DNA of 64,000 nt, taken from positions 1 through 64,000 of the forward strand of contig JAGGAD010000039.1 of assembly GCA_017889625.1 (NCBI GenBank), written 5' to 3'. How positions within the stretch are numbered: position 1 is the stretch's first letter; every line of letters begins with the position of its first letter. Shown here piece after piece: positions 24,327 through 32,679 of the stretch. The DNA is from Bacillota bacterium (GTDB lineage: Bacteria; Bacillota; Negativicutes; Sporomusales; CTSoil-080). Both the position numbers and the translations under genes were made by a program. The notes below the pieces were generated by a model. It saw only the letters and a program-made list of their open reading frames with translations, made no database searches and was not told the DNA's origin.

Positions 24327-26608
24327 TGTGTTTCACCCTTCTTGTAATCTTCCCAAGCCTGAATAAATATTCCCTTGAGTCCGTAATTTGCAAGACTCCC
24401 TTCAATTAAATGCATCGCCTCAATAAACTGTTGTCCTCGTTTAGTCGCATAACTTTCCGTTAGCGGAATATCGCTTTCCACACTCTGCGCCAAAGAAAAC
24501 TTCACATAAGGATTTGCTGCCATAATTGCCGACATTCTTTGAGCTACCGCAGAAGGGTTATCCGAATAAATCATTACAACTACCTCTTCCAATCCCAGCC
24601 CCAAAAGCTTCTGCCTGGCAAGTACCCCAAGCTCGCCTTCTAAATACCGGGGATGAATCGAGATAGAAACCGGCAAAGTTGTTACCTCCTTTACCGCCTT
24701 TATTGTATCAGCCAAGCCTTTAAGCAGTTCTGGCCGCCTTGCCGCGGCGTCCGGTAATGAATCCGGTTCAATATCAAGATGTATTCCGGCAAAAGCAAAA
24801 GTCCGAAGTTTCTTAAGCAACGCAATAAGTTCACCGCGATGAGCCGCTTCCGCCCAGGTTGGATCGCCAAGCATAATATCCATACGAATCCCTTTTCTTT
24901 TTGCCATATTAAGCAAAGCTTCCAGTTCAAGCTTGCCGTTTGGCAATAACAATTCAGAAATTTGTTTAGGCGTAAAAGAAATAAGTACGCGCGAAAACCC
25001 CGCCTCAGCTATTTCATTTATTGCCGCTTCCCTTGTATCACTTTTAATAAATGGTTGAGCATTCCAAACATACACCCCAGCCTCCGCCTTCTCTAATAGG
25101 AATGCTGATTTTTTTTCAGCCGAATTGGCCGATGCTTTTTCGATTGCCCTAACCGATACAACGGGAAACTTTAAATTAGGCATCCCCGAAAAATCAAACG
25201 GTTCACTTATATCCTGGGTATTAATCGAATCAAGCCAATTGGGTGCCAACAACTTATTAACCATCACATCATTTACATTTATGGGAAAAAAACGTTCCGC
25301 CGCTTCCGAGTTTAAACCACCTGGGTATATATAGCTAACAACAACAATTGCCGCATCCAGATATTGTTCTTCACGCTCAAGCATTTCCATGGCTGTCTTA
25401 TAATACTGGGACTTACTATGCTGCAATTGTTCAAAAGCATCTCCCGGCAAAACCTTCTGCCGCAACATTTTCTCCCGTATCGCTTCCGCCATAACAATCA
25501 AATGCGACGCCCGCGCATTAACTTCAGCAGCCGCATAATCAGCTGTTGCCAAGGCTTCTTCCGTCTGTCCGGCAAGTTTCAAGCGAATAAATGTTGTTTC
25601 TTTTTTTACTCTGTCAAGATCAGCCGCCGCCGCCAGCTTAGCCTGATCGTTTGCACCATTTGCCGTAGCCGGTTCGGTCATTGAAAATGCAACATAGGCA
25701 CCCGTTCCTGTAGCACCGGGAAAATCACGTGTTGCCGTTAATCCCAGGGCAAGATTGCCCTCCCGCTCAGTCCGCTTATTTTCCTTAGAAAGCTTTTCAT
25801 ATTGCGCAATAAGCTTATTTTGATATACAACTTGCGGTTGACTATTAACATCAATTATTCTCCCGTCAATATCCGGCAACGACGGCGCTTTTAACTTGCT
25901 ACTTTCTTCCCATTTCCGGCCCGTAGCAAGACAAATAACATTCAACGCTTGATTTTGCTGAAGTTTCGAAGCTGCCAAGTCCCGTTTAACATCATGAAAA
26001 AACGATAAATATTCCAATCTGTCAGCAGGAAGCACTAGCCCTTGGGCCTGACGACTCTCTAAAATATTAGCCGTTTCCGTTTCAGTACTTAGAAACCGGT
26101 TCGCTAATTTCTCTTTCTGTTGTTCAATCCACAAAGCTGTATACGCTTTTCTCAGCGCAATCAAATTATTTAATACCAGCATGTCCGAACGATGCTTAGC
26201 ATCAATAATCGTTGTTTCCGTTTCAAGCTTCCCGAGCTTCTCTTTTTGCAAAGTTCCTAGCATCGGAAAATTTATTCCCCCAGATAAGATAAGCTTATTA
26301 TAGCTAAGCTTATCTTCACTCGTATCGAAGGCAGGTTCATTACTATTGCCAAAAGTCATACCACCGAAATATTTAGCCCCATTTTTTTGCCTTTCAAATT
26401 CCGCAAGCGCTTCAGCACTAACAACTTTCGCTGACGCTACCATAACTTCCGGCCCGTCGTTTATTAGTGGCTCAATCTGTTCTAGTGACACTAACGAAAC
26501 ATCCGGCACGTTCGCATCAGCTAAAACATTCCCCGGCACAAGGAATAGACCCATTGATAATAACAATCCCCTCAGTCCGGCTTTAACGTAGACCACATAT
26601 TGCTTCAT
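24323..26608 (-). CDS. TolC-like outer-membrane protein fused to a GH18-like TIM-barrel domain
   Basis: A 761-residue exported protein. A signal peptide (GLRGLLLSMGLFLVPGNVLA) is followed by two long helical OEP-type repeats (about 40-480) as in TolC channels. From about residue 505 a separate domain begins: GVYVWNAQPF, RVLISFTPKQISELL, MDIMLGDPTW, FAGIHLDIEPDS, LPVSISIHPRYLE and VVVMIYSDNPS. The strand ending in HLDIEP is the place of the catalytic DxE of GH18-like barrels; PgaB of PNAG systems also has a barrel domain of this general type. I infer a channel that carries its own polymer-processing enzyme. First gene of the operon; ATG after GGAGTG. Confidence 0.78.
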   Translation of the reverse strand: MKQYVVYVKAGLRGLLLSMGLFLVPGNVLADANVPDVSLVSLEQIEPLINDGPEVMVASAKVVSAEALAEFERQKNGAKYFGGMTFGNSNEPAFDTSEDKLSYNKLILSGGINFPMLGTLQKEKLGKLETETTIIDAKHRSDMLVLNNLIALRKAYTALWIEQQKEKLANRFLSTETETANILESRQAQGLVLPADRLEYLSFFHDVKRDLAASKLQQNQALNVICLATGRKWEESSKLKAPSLPDIDGRIIDVNSQPQVVYQNKLIAQYEKLSKENKRTEREGNLALGLTATRDFPGATGTGAYVAFSMTEPATANGANDQAKLAAAADLDRVKKETTFIRLKLAGQTEEALATADYAAAEVNARASHLIVMAEAIREKMLRQKVLPGDAFEQLQHSKSQYYKTAMEMLEREEQYLDAAIVVVSYIYPGGLNSEAAERFFPINVNDVMVNKLLAPNWLDSINTQDISEPFDFSGMPNLKFPVVSVRAIEKASANSAEKKSAFLLEKAEAGVYVWNAQPFIKSDTREAAINEIAEAGFSRVLISFTPKQISELLLPNGKLELEALLNMAKRKGIRMDIMLGDPTWAEAAHRGELIALLKKLRTFAFAGIHLDIEPDSLPDAAARRPELLKGLADTIKAVKEVTTLPVSISIHPRYLEGELGVLARQKLLGLGLEEVVVMIYSDNPSAVAQRMSAIMAANPYVKFSLAQSVESDIPLTESYATKRGQQFIEAMHLIEGSLANYGLKGIFIQAWEDYKKGETQ

Positions 26609-26861
26609 AAATACACTCCATTATCTTACTACGAATATAGTGCCAACTTTTTCTATTCGTTCACCATCTATTAATCCTGCTAATTCATTTTACTTAAACT
26701 AATAACTGTGTTTATTACCATTTTTCTCTAAGTATCACTAAATTTTGCAATTATCCTTATGTATGATTTCTTTGACAATATTCGATTAAACCTGACTCAA
26801 TTCCTTCAATAAAGTATCCATTTCAAATTGCATCAAACCTTACCTTGTGTATAATTTACAC

Positions 26862-26896
26862 AAAAAAAGTCCGCAACATCACTCGATGCCGCGGGC
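26862..26896 (-). terminator. terminator of the small CFRRY gene
   Basis: On the minus strand, a 12-bp stem with one mismatch (26869-26880 with 26885-26896) and an ACTC loop is followed by seven T (26862-26868). It ends the short transcript of the 47-residue gene. Between it and 26609 I see only the presumed promoter region of the exopolysaccharide operon, with no clear boxes. Confidence 0.75.
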
Positions 26897-26939
26897 TTAA
26901 TAAAGCTCCCATAAAAAGAGTAGGTAACCGCCTATTTTT

Positions 26940-27083
26940 TTAGAAGAAAGAGTCGTCATCCGTCATTCTTTGGATTGCTTTAGCCCCCACATAAACTACT
27001 GTCCCAACAGCTACCGCCGCTAGAAGTGTAGATCCCATCATCATATGACATTTGCGATGGTGAGGATACCTTCGAAAGCACAT
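26940..27083 (-). CDS. small membrane-associated protein, 47 aa
   Basis: ATG after GGGAGGTGTTATT starts MCFRRYPHHRKCHMMMG, a basic His/Cys/Met-rich head. A single hydrophobic helix (STLLAAVAVGTVVYVGAKAI) and an acidic end (RMTDDDSFF) follow. Positive N-terminus and negative C-terminus suggest the head stays in the cytoplasm. The Cys/His/Met cluster might bind metal. Its own strong terminator follows. It was missed by a 60-codon cut-off. No family is known to me. Confidence 0.65.
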   Translation of the reverse strand: MCFRRYPHHRKCHMMMGSTLLAAVAVGTVVYVGAKAIQRMTDDDSFF

Positions 27084-27211
27084 AATAACACCTCCCAAAT
27101 TATCTTTCCCCGCGAATGGATCCGCAAATCGCGAGATATATTGGGATAAAATTGGCCAGATAATTCCTTAAATGAGGCGTAAACCAATCATTGGTATAAG
27201 CAAAAACCGCT

Positions 27212-29017
27212 CTAATCCACTACTTCAATTCCCACTAACTGCATTAAATATTTTGCATTGGTACTATTACAACGCCCACTGCGAAGCTTGTAATCAAAAT
27301 ATATCTTATCGCCTACGTAATTCTCCGTAAAATGGTAATTCGCAATTTCTTTATTATTGTCAGTTTTTATACTGCATAGTTCAAAATCATGGGTTGAAAC
27401 CAACCCGATAACCCATGGTTTACTCAAATTCTTCACCACACTGATCGCACCCGTAATCCTGTCGTTAGAATTAGTTCCGCGAAAGATTTCATCAATGAGA
27501 AAAATCATTTTCTGTTTTTTCTTCAAATGATCTATAATCATTTTTATTCTTAACAATTCAGCATAAAAAGTTGATATTCCATTACCTAAATCATCACTAA
27601 TCCGCATCGACGTAAAAATATCCATAATTGAGCACTCTACCCGGCTTGCACATACCGGCGCCCCGGCATAAGCTAACACCAGATTTATCCCGATAGTTCT
27701 TAACAGCGTAGTTTTTCCGGACATATTAGACCCGGTAATTATACAAATTTCGTTTTTGATATCAACGTCATTACAAACCCGCTGTTCCGCCGGAATTAAT
27801 GGATGTCCCAGATTTTCCGCGAAAACCGCTGTCCCGTCTTCAGTAAACTTAGGAAAGGTCCACTCCGGATTCAGCCGCGCGATAAGCGCCAAACTGGCCA
27901 GTGCCTCAAATCGGCCTATCGTATAAAACCATTCCTCTATTAACCTGCCATATTTATCTTTCCATTCTTCCAGGGCAAAAACGCAATGATAATCCCACAG
28001 CAATAAAAAATTCAAAACCATATAACTAATTGGATTGTAGTGTAAATCAATTGCTTCCGCTATATTGTCCAATTTTTTCATAACAGCTGATGCCGCTCGA
28101 TTATTAATCGCTAACGAATTTTTCATTTGCCGCAATCTAGGCTCGTCAAACTCCGTCAATTCTATCTTCTTAATTAATTTTTCATAAATTTTTATATTTT
28201 CCCTGAAATTATGTACCGTATTTAATATTGAAGAAAGCTTCGCATAGCCAAATAACGAAATAAGGCCTTGAATTATTATTAACGCCAGTGGTATATAAAT
28301 CAACGAGCTTGGTATAATCGGAATTGCTAAAATGAATAAAACCGTTATTAAAACAAGTAACCTGCAACCAGCCTTAAGCCAGCTTTTCTTAAAATTCTTT
28401 CGCGAATTATTAACATACGCTAACAACGGCCGAGGATCATTGCCAATTCCTTTTGCCAGCATCCCTTCACATTGTAAATCCTCACAAAAAGCAGTTTTTT
28501 TAGCTAGTTCCTTAATTACGTTTTGCCGTATCTGTAATTCCTTAATATTAGTCTCCGGTGTTTCTAATATCGTCTTAAGAATTTGCCGTCCATGAAAAGT
28601 ATTAGTAATATTAAGCCATTGAAACAATGATTTAGGCCCAAATATATCTAAATCGTTAACAAACGAATGCTTTGGATTCATGAATTCTTTTCCATCATTA
28701 ACAAAATCATTCCATTTGCTGCTTGTTCTCGCCAAATTGTTTTGATTTATCTCGATTATACAACTAAGTTTTTTCAGTTCCGCAAAAATTTTGTCATGTT
28801 TCTTTACAAAATACCCAAAGATCAACACGGTTAATAATACTACACCCCAACAAGCCTCCGCCTGCTCACTACGCCAAAAAAGCACCGCCAACCCTATCCC
28901 CAGAAGCACTATTATCAAGCGGATATTGCTAATAAGATTTGCTTGTTTTTTTTTCTTTCTCTCAATACCAGAAAATTTATTTATAGATTCCGATAATGCC
29001 TTTTCTATATTATTCAT
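27212..29017 (-). CDS. membrane-anchored MutS-family ATPase
   Basis: A 601-residue protein with the MutS ATPase core: GSNMSGKTTLLRTIG (Walker A, about 425-440), then FLIDEIFRGTNSNDR (Walker B with the signature) and VSTHDFEL (H-loop). Upstream lies the lever/clamp region. Two hydrophobic zones, near 27-75 and 215-265, should each cross the membrane. The mismatch-binding and connector domains of MutS are missing. Membrane MutS paralogues exist in several bacterial phyla and their role is unknown; DNA repair should not be assumed. ATG 29017 has GGAG upstream; six earlier in-frame codons lack a ribosome site. Confidence 0.8.
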   Translation of the reverse strand: MNNIEKALSESINKFSGIERKKKKQANLISNIRLIIVLLGIGLAVLFWRSEQAEACWGVVLLTVLIFGYFVKKHDKIFAELKKLSCIIEINQNNLARTSSKWNDFVNDGKEFMNPKHSFVNDLDIFGPKSLFQWLNITNTFHGRQILKTILETPETNIKELQIRQNVIKELAKKTAFCEDLQCEGMLAKGIGNDPRPLLAYVNNSRKNFKKSWLKAGCRLLVLITVLFILAIPIIPSSLIYIPLALIIIQGLISLFGYAKLSSILNTVHNFRENIKIYEKLIKKIELTEFDEPRLRQMKNSLAINNRAASAVMKKLDNIAEAIDLHYNPISYMVLNFLLLWDYHCVFALEEWKDKYGRLIEEWFYTIGRFEALASLALIARLNPEWTFPKFTEDGTAVFAENLGHPLIPAEQRVCNDVDIKNEICIITGSNMSGKTTLLRTIGINLVLAYAGAPVCASRVECSIMDIFTSMRISDDLGNGISTFYAELLRIKMIIDHLKKKQKMIFLIDEIFRGTNSNDRITGAISVVKNLSKPWVIGLVSTHDFELCSIKTDNNKEIANYHFTENYVGDKIYFDYKLRSGRCNSTNAKYLMQLVGIEVVD

Positions 29018-29171
29018 AAATTCTCCATCCATCATAATTTAAAACGCAAAGAAAAACAAATTCTTCCTTTATATTAAACCATACTTCCCTTATAAATACT
29101 AGGCGGTATAGCACTTCTGGCGGCAAGCCCCAAGCCGATGGGCCTTGACCGATTACCAGCGGAAAATAAAA

Positions 29172-29205
29172 AAAACCGCTAGACAGCCTTTGCCTTAGCG
29201 GTTTT
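29172..29205. terminator. bidirectional terminator
   Basis: AAAACCGCTA (29172-29181) pairs with TAGCGGTTTT (29196-29205) over 14 bases, with A- and T-rich flanks. It lies just past the stop of the NapH-like gene. Confidence 0.75.
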
Positions 29206-29208
29206 GGT

Positions 29209-29913
29209 TTATTTTTCTATTGTCTGGTTTGGCTGAACTTTATTTTTAAAATTAATCAGGCCAAACCTTAGCGTTCCTTTTACCGGACAGTTGGAAATAC
29301 AGTTAAAGCAATTGATACATTGCGCGCTTCTTATGCTATTTTTATTGGAAATTGTTATATTCATGGGACAACTCTTGTCGCATTTCTTACACTGTATACA
29401 AGTGCCTGAATTGCGTTTAATGGTGAAAATTCTCAATAGGCTGATAGCCCCAAATCTTGCTCCCTCTGAACAGAAGTAATTGCAATAGGGTCTTTCGAAA
29501 ATAATTGCCACTACGACAAAGATAACCATAATTACTAAGGCGGTAGTCTGAGCAATGGAAAAATTCATTAACTTTAAAAATACTAACCTGGCATCATACT
29601 CACGAAAATTGATTATTCCGGTTGTTGCTATGGCCATTAGCAATACTGTCAAAACGTATCTTAGAAAAACTAAATATTTTTGCAGCTTCAACGGCGTCTT
29701 TAGCTTATTTTTAATAAATAAACTTCCCAGCTTTCCGAAAACGTCCTGAATAAAACCAAACGGGCAAAGCCAGCCGCAAAAGAAAACGCCCGCTAAAAGT
29801 GCCGATACTAAATATGCTATATGCAGAATAGGACTTTTCATTATAATTACTGATAAGCTTAACAATAAAAAAACAATTTGAACGGTAAATCTTACTATTT
29901 GTAATTTCTTCAT
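29209..29913 (-). CDS. NapH/YccM-like membrane ferredoxin (two 4Fe-4S clusters)
   Basis: A 234-residue protein with about four helices in its first 170 residues, including FFCGWLCPFGFIQDVFG, whose CxxxCP motif is typical of the NapH/RdxA group. A second membrane motif, YCNYFCSEGARFG, follows. Two ferredoxin-type clusters are at the C-terminus: CIQCKKCDKSCPMN and CINCFNCISNCPVKG. It would pass electrons across or along the inner membrane, often from menaquinol to a periplasmic enzyme. No partner reductase lies nearby. The ATG follows AAGGAGG, which excludes the 20 upstream in-frame codons. Confidence 0.85.
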   Translation of the reverse strand: MKKLQIVRFTVQIVFLLLSLSVIIMKSPILHIAYLVSALLAGVFFCGWLCPFGFIQDVFGKLGSLFIKNKLKTPLKLQKYLVFLRYVLTVLLMAIATTGIINFREYDARLVFLKLMNFSIAQTTALVIMVIFVVVAIIFERPYCNYFCSEGARFGAISLLRIFTIKRNSGTCIQCKKCDKSCPMNITISNKNSIRSAQCINCFNCISNCPVKGTLRFGLINFKNKVQPNQTIEK

Positions 29914-29983
29914 TTTTCCTCCTTCAACCGCTAGACAATATTTCTCTCCTAGTATAAATGGTAATTGTGACAAAAAAATGTAT

Positions 29984-30175
29984 TTACTGTGAACATTTCC
30001 GCAATTTAAATTTGCTGACGTTTAGCATAAACGAAGGAGGTTGGTAACTCTGATACTGAAGCAAACATGGCAATAAAGGTTTCGATTGCGCCAAACAGTA
30101 TGATGCGATACCTATTATTGACAAACTTAAAACCGCTAGCCAACTCATAGTCTTACTTTCATAAAAATCCCCCAA
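29984..30175 (-). CDS. doubtful small ORF, 63 codons or fewer
   Basis: The frame gives a hydrophobic stretch (SWLAVLSLSIIGIASYCLA) followed by a polar tail. No start has a convincing ribosome site. A second frame over the same bases also reads like protein (RIILFGAIETFIAMFASV), so one of the two may be a frameshifted remnant. I list it only so that the 30.0-30.2 kb gap is described. Confidence 0.2.
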   Translation of the reverse strand: MGDFYESKTMSWLAVLSLSIIGIASYCLAQSKPLLPCLLQYQSYQPPSFMLNVSKFKLRKCSQ

Positions 30176-30258
30176 TATTAAAAGTTATCTCGAATCGTGT
30201 TACGAATATGCGTCCAAAAACCACAAGCTCATCCTCAAAAGACAATTCTCTTTTGTAA

Positions 30259-31254
30259 TTACCAATTATCCACATTCTTCCCCAGCACCCCGCCGATCAG
30301 GCTTAATTCATCATGGTAACTATTTAACTTTGCCGTCCGTTCATCAGCCGTCTTCGCCGTCCCGATATCCGCCAGAATATCCTTATATCTTTGCGCAGCT
30401 TTTTCATATTGATAATAAGTTAAATGATTGGCAATCGCGTTCGCGCTGACTTCAGCCTCGATCGGGGCCGTGATTTCATTACCGTCCGGGCCATAATATT
30501 TGCCGTTCCTAAACGTGGCCGGAATCATCCTGGCCCCGGTATTTATTAAGACGTTCTTTGGCGCTTTGGTTTTATATAACTCCGCAAAATCTTTGGGATT
30601 AACGTCTAACCCTTGCATTTTTAACGCCAGACCAACCGAATACGCCAGCTTGTTGTCAGCTTTAGGGTTAGCAATAAGCTCGCCTAATGCTTTACCGACC
30701 GCCGCCGCCGCGGCGTCTTTTTTCTTCTGACCATATAAATTTTGCGCAAACGGCATTGCCTGCGAAGCATCCACCCCATTTTTAAGCGCCGCCTGAATAA
30801 ACTTGTACATATCCGCATCACTATATGTCGGCGCTGCCACCGGCGCAGTAGGCATGCCGCTATTCGGCGGCTGCCGGCGGGGAAGAAGCTCCGCCAGTGA
30901 TGGTGCTTCTGCCGCCAGCTTTTGCCCCTTGTTGTTCTCTGCTCCCTGCTGATAACTGAATTTAGGAAACGTCATATTCGACAGCACATCAGTTTTTTGC
31001 GGTTCTGGATATAGGCTATTCGCACTAGCACCAAGCGTAAAACTTTTGCCATTAGCCGGATTATCAGCCAGCCAAGCTTGCTCTGAATTATAGAGATTAT
31101 TGGCGGAAGTCACATTATTATCCTTAGTCGCAAGCCCTTGCGCTTGCTTCAGCAATTCCTGCAACCCTTTATTCTGCCGCTGCCGTTCTAGCTCCGTCTC
31201 ACTCGGTTTAAAGGCTTTGTACGCCTGCATAAAAGCATCTGTGAAATTACTCAT
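30259..31254 (-). CDS. phage-region hypothetical protein (possible internal virion protein)
   Basis: A 331-residue soluble protein, last gene in the minus-strand phage-like run. It has an alanine/glutamine-rich helical N-terminus, a proline-rich linker near 120-145 and a helical C-terminal half. There is no signal peptide, membrane helix or enzyme motif. It follows the Ser/Thr-rich gene by 15 bases. In T7-like phages the genes after the gp13 homologue encode internal or ejection proteins, and by position this could be one, but the sequence itself does not show it. Confidence 0.6.
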   Translation of the reverse strand: MSNFTDAFMQAYKAFKPSETELERQRQNKGLQELLKQAQGLATKDNNVTSANNLYNSEQAWLADNPANGKSFTLGASANSLYPEPQKTDVLSNMTFPKFSYQQGAENNKGQKLAAEAPSLAELLPRRQPPNSGMPTAPVAAPTYSDADMYKFIQAALKNGVDASQAMPFAQNLYGQKKKDAAAAAVGKALGELIANPKADNKLAYSVGLALKMQGLDVNPKDFAELYKTKAPKNVLINTGARMIPATFRNGKYYGPDGNEITAPIEAEVSANAIANHLTYYQYEKAAQRYKDILADIGTAKTADERTAKLNSYHDELSLIGGVLGKNVDNW

Positions 31255-31269
31255 TCAATCGCCGCCTTA

Positions 31270-31956
31270 TTAAAGACTCTTGGCATAAATCCCCAGTGCC
31301 GTACCTAAAATGTCGCTTAACCCATCCGAAGACGCAGTCGAAGTCCCGGTGGTAGACGTTGAGGTGTCCTCCGCCGACTGCACCAACGACGTAAGATACG
31401 AGAGCAGCGTGTCATACTGCGAGGTACCCTGGCTATACAGCGTATTACCGGTGTCCGACAGCGCGCTGTCGGCACTGGTCAGCGTACTCGCGGCGTCCGT
31501 CATATTGTTGACTTCATCCTCATAAGCATTCAGATACAAATCCGACAAACTGTCGGATAAATCAGTAGCCACATCTGACGCCTCACTCTCTAAGGCATTT
31601 TCATGCGAACTGCCTGACCAAAAGCTGCTGTTATTGAACAAATCATTAATCGAAGTTGCCGCACTGGTCCAAGTATCCATTGCCGCATCAGTGATCGCAT
31701 CTGCCGCATTGGACACATATTCATTATTGGCCACATCCAAATTATCGCCGTTGGCATATGACGCCAGCGCCGAACTTCCCGTCAGATCAGCCAAATTGCT
31801 AGCCGCTTCCTCCGTATAAGTATTAGTCGTACCGTTGGCTGAATTGAGGCTGGATAATAGCTCATTATACAACTCCTGAAAATACTCCGCCGAATCTCCG
31901 GTGTAGGAGGTCGTTGTGCTGTCAGATGATGAACTTGTCGAACTCGAACTGCCCAT
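31270..31956 (-). CDS. serine/threonine-rich phage-region protein
   Basis: A 228-residue acidic protein dominated by Ser, Thr, Asn, Asp and Ala, with low-complexity ends (SSSSTSSSSDSTTTS at the start, DTSTSTTGTSTASSDG near the end). Its ATG overlaps the previous stop (TAATG), so the two genes are translationally coupled. Such composition is common in phage tail or virion proteins with flexible parts. No domain is recognised. Confidence 0.65.
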   Translation of the reverse strand: MGSSSSTSSSSDSTTTSYTGDSAEYFQELYNELLSSLNSANGTTNTYTEEAASNLADLTGSSALASYANGDNLDVANNEYVSNAADAITDAAMDTWTSAATSINDLFNNSSFWSGSSHENALESEASDVATDLSDSLSDLYLNAYEDEVNNMTDAASTLTSADSALSDTGNTLYSQGTSQYDTLLSYLTSLVQSAEDTSTSTTGTSTASSDGLSDILGTALGIYAKSL

Positions 31957-32288
31957 TAGCTCAACTCCTTTACAAAAGTAATCCCGACCGGTTTAAGCCC
32001 CTTAATCAGGCGATTAACTGCTTTCGGCCGGTTAGTGGTAAGCTCCATTCTTTTAAATCCCGCTTGTTTAGCCGCCGCCGCCAATCGATAATACAACGGC
32101 AGGATACTTTTTCCCCGTGCGGCGTAAGGAAAGAGAATATGTATTTCATCCAGAAAAATCCCGAAGGCAATAAACACGTCTTCCTCCACGAGGATATAAT
32201 TATCGGTTATTACCTGGTGAATTTGGTTAACCGTCAGCCGGGTCGGGGCACGGTAAGCATAGTCCATAATCATTTCATCAAGGGTCAT
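31956..32288 (-). CDS. T7 gp13/GNAT-like small phage protein
   Basis: A 110-residue protein. The pattern of short strands followed by YAARGKSILPLYYRLAAAAKQAGF and a C-terminal MELTTNRPKAVNRLIKGL...PVGITFVKEL resembles a small GNAT-like fold. In T7-like podoviruses a protein of this kind (gp13/DUF2833 type) is encoded just after the tail tubular gene, as here. The start overlaps the end of the coiled-coil gene by 11 bases, with GGAGG inside that gene. Enzyme activity is not shown. Confidence 0.6.
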   Translation of the reverse strand: MTLDEMIMDYAYRAPTRLTVNQIHQVITDNYILVEEDVFIAFGIFLDEIHILFPYAARGKSILPLYYRLAAAAKQAGFKRMELTTNRPKAVNRLIKGLKPVGITFVKELS

Positions 32289-32679
32289 GCCAGGCCTCCT
32301 CCAACGCCGTTACCCGACTGGTTAAATTAGTTATTGAAGTATCGTAGCTTGCTGCCGTGCTACTCAGCCCCGCCACCGTACTCGCCAAAGTCGTTACCGT
32401 TGAATCCAGTGTAGTCAAACTTGTCTCCATTGAATCAACACTAGAACCAAGTGTCGTTACGGTGTTATCGAGCGTGTCCAGCGAATCCGCTAAACTGTCA
32501 ACCGTACTACTTAACTCAGTCAGCGAACTAGACAACGTGGACACAGTAGCGGTCAGCGTGTTGAAGTCGGTAATAATCTCATTGACCTTGGTGATAATCT
32601 CAGAAAATTGGTTGTACACCGCCCGTTTAGTGTCGCCTGGCAATAGCGGCGCACTTGGCAATTTTATAATCTCACTCAT
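32278..32679 (-). CDS. heptad-repeat (coiled-coil) phage protein
   Basis: A 133-residue protein with a globular start (SEIIKLPSAPLLPGDTKRAV) and then about 90 residues of repeated heptads built from Thr, Ser, Leu, Val (SLTELSSTVDSLADSLDTLD and so on), ending in LTSRVTALEEAW. This is a trimeric or dimeric coiled-coil of phage-fibre type. Its ATG overlaps the stop of the nozzle-like gene (TGATG). It probably joins or spaces parts of the tail. Confidence 0.7.
   Translation of the reverse strand: MSEIIKLPSAPLLPGDTKRAVYNQFSEIITKVNEIITDFNTLTATVSTLSSSLTELSSTVDSLADSLDTLDNTVTTLGSSVDSMETSLTTLDSTVTTLASTVAGLSSTAASYDTSITNLTSRVTALEEAWHDP

Noticed and set aside
26600-26680. TTGGCAC-like sequence upstream of the exopolysaccharide operon as a sigma-54 site
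   Set aside because: The second half (TTGC) is not present at the right distance and no sigma-54 activator is in the window.
29095-29180. Open stretch on both strands reading like protein (GGIALLAASPKPMGLDR on plus)
   Set aside because: No start codon; bounded by stops, and two frames read equally well, so coding cannot be claimed.
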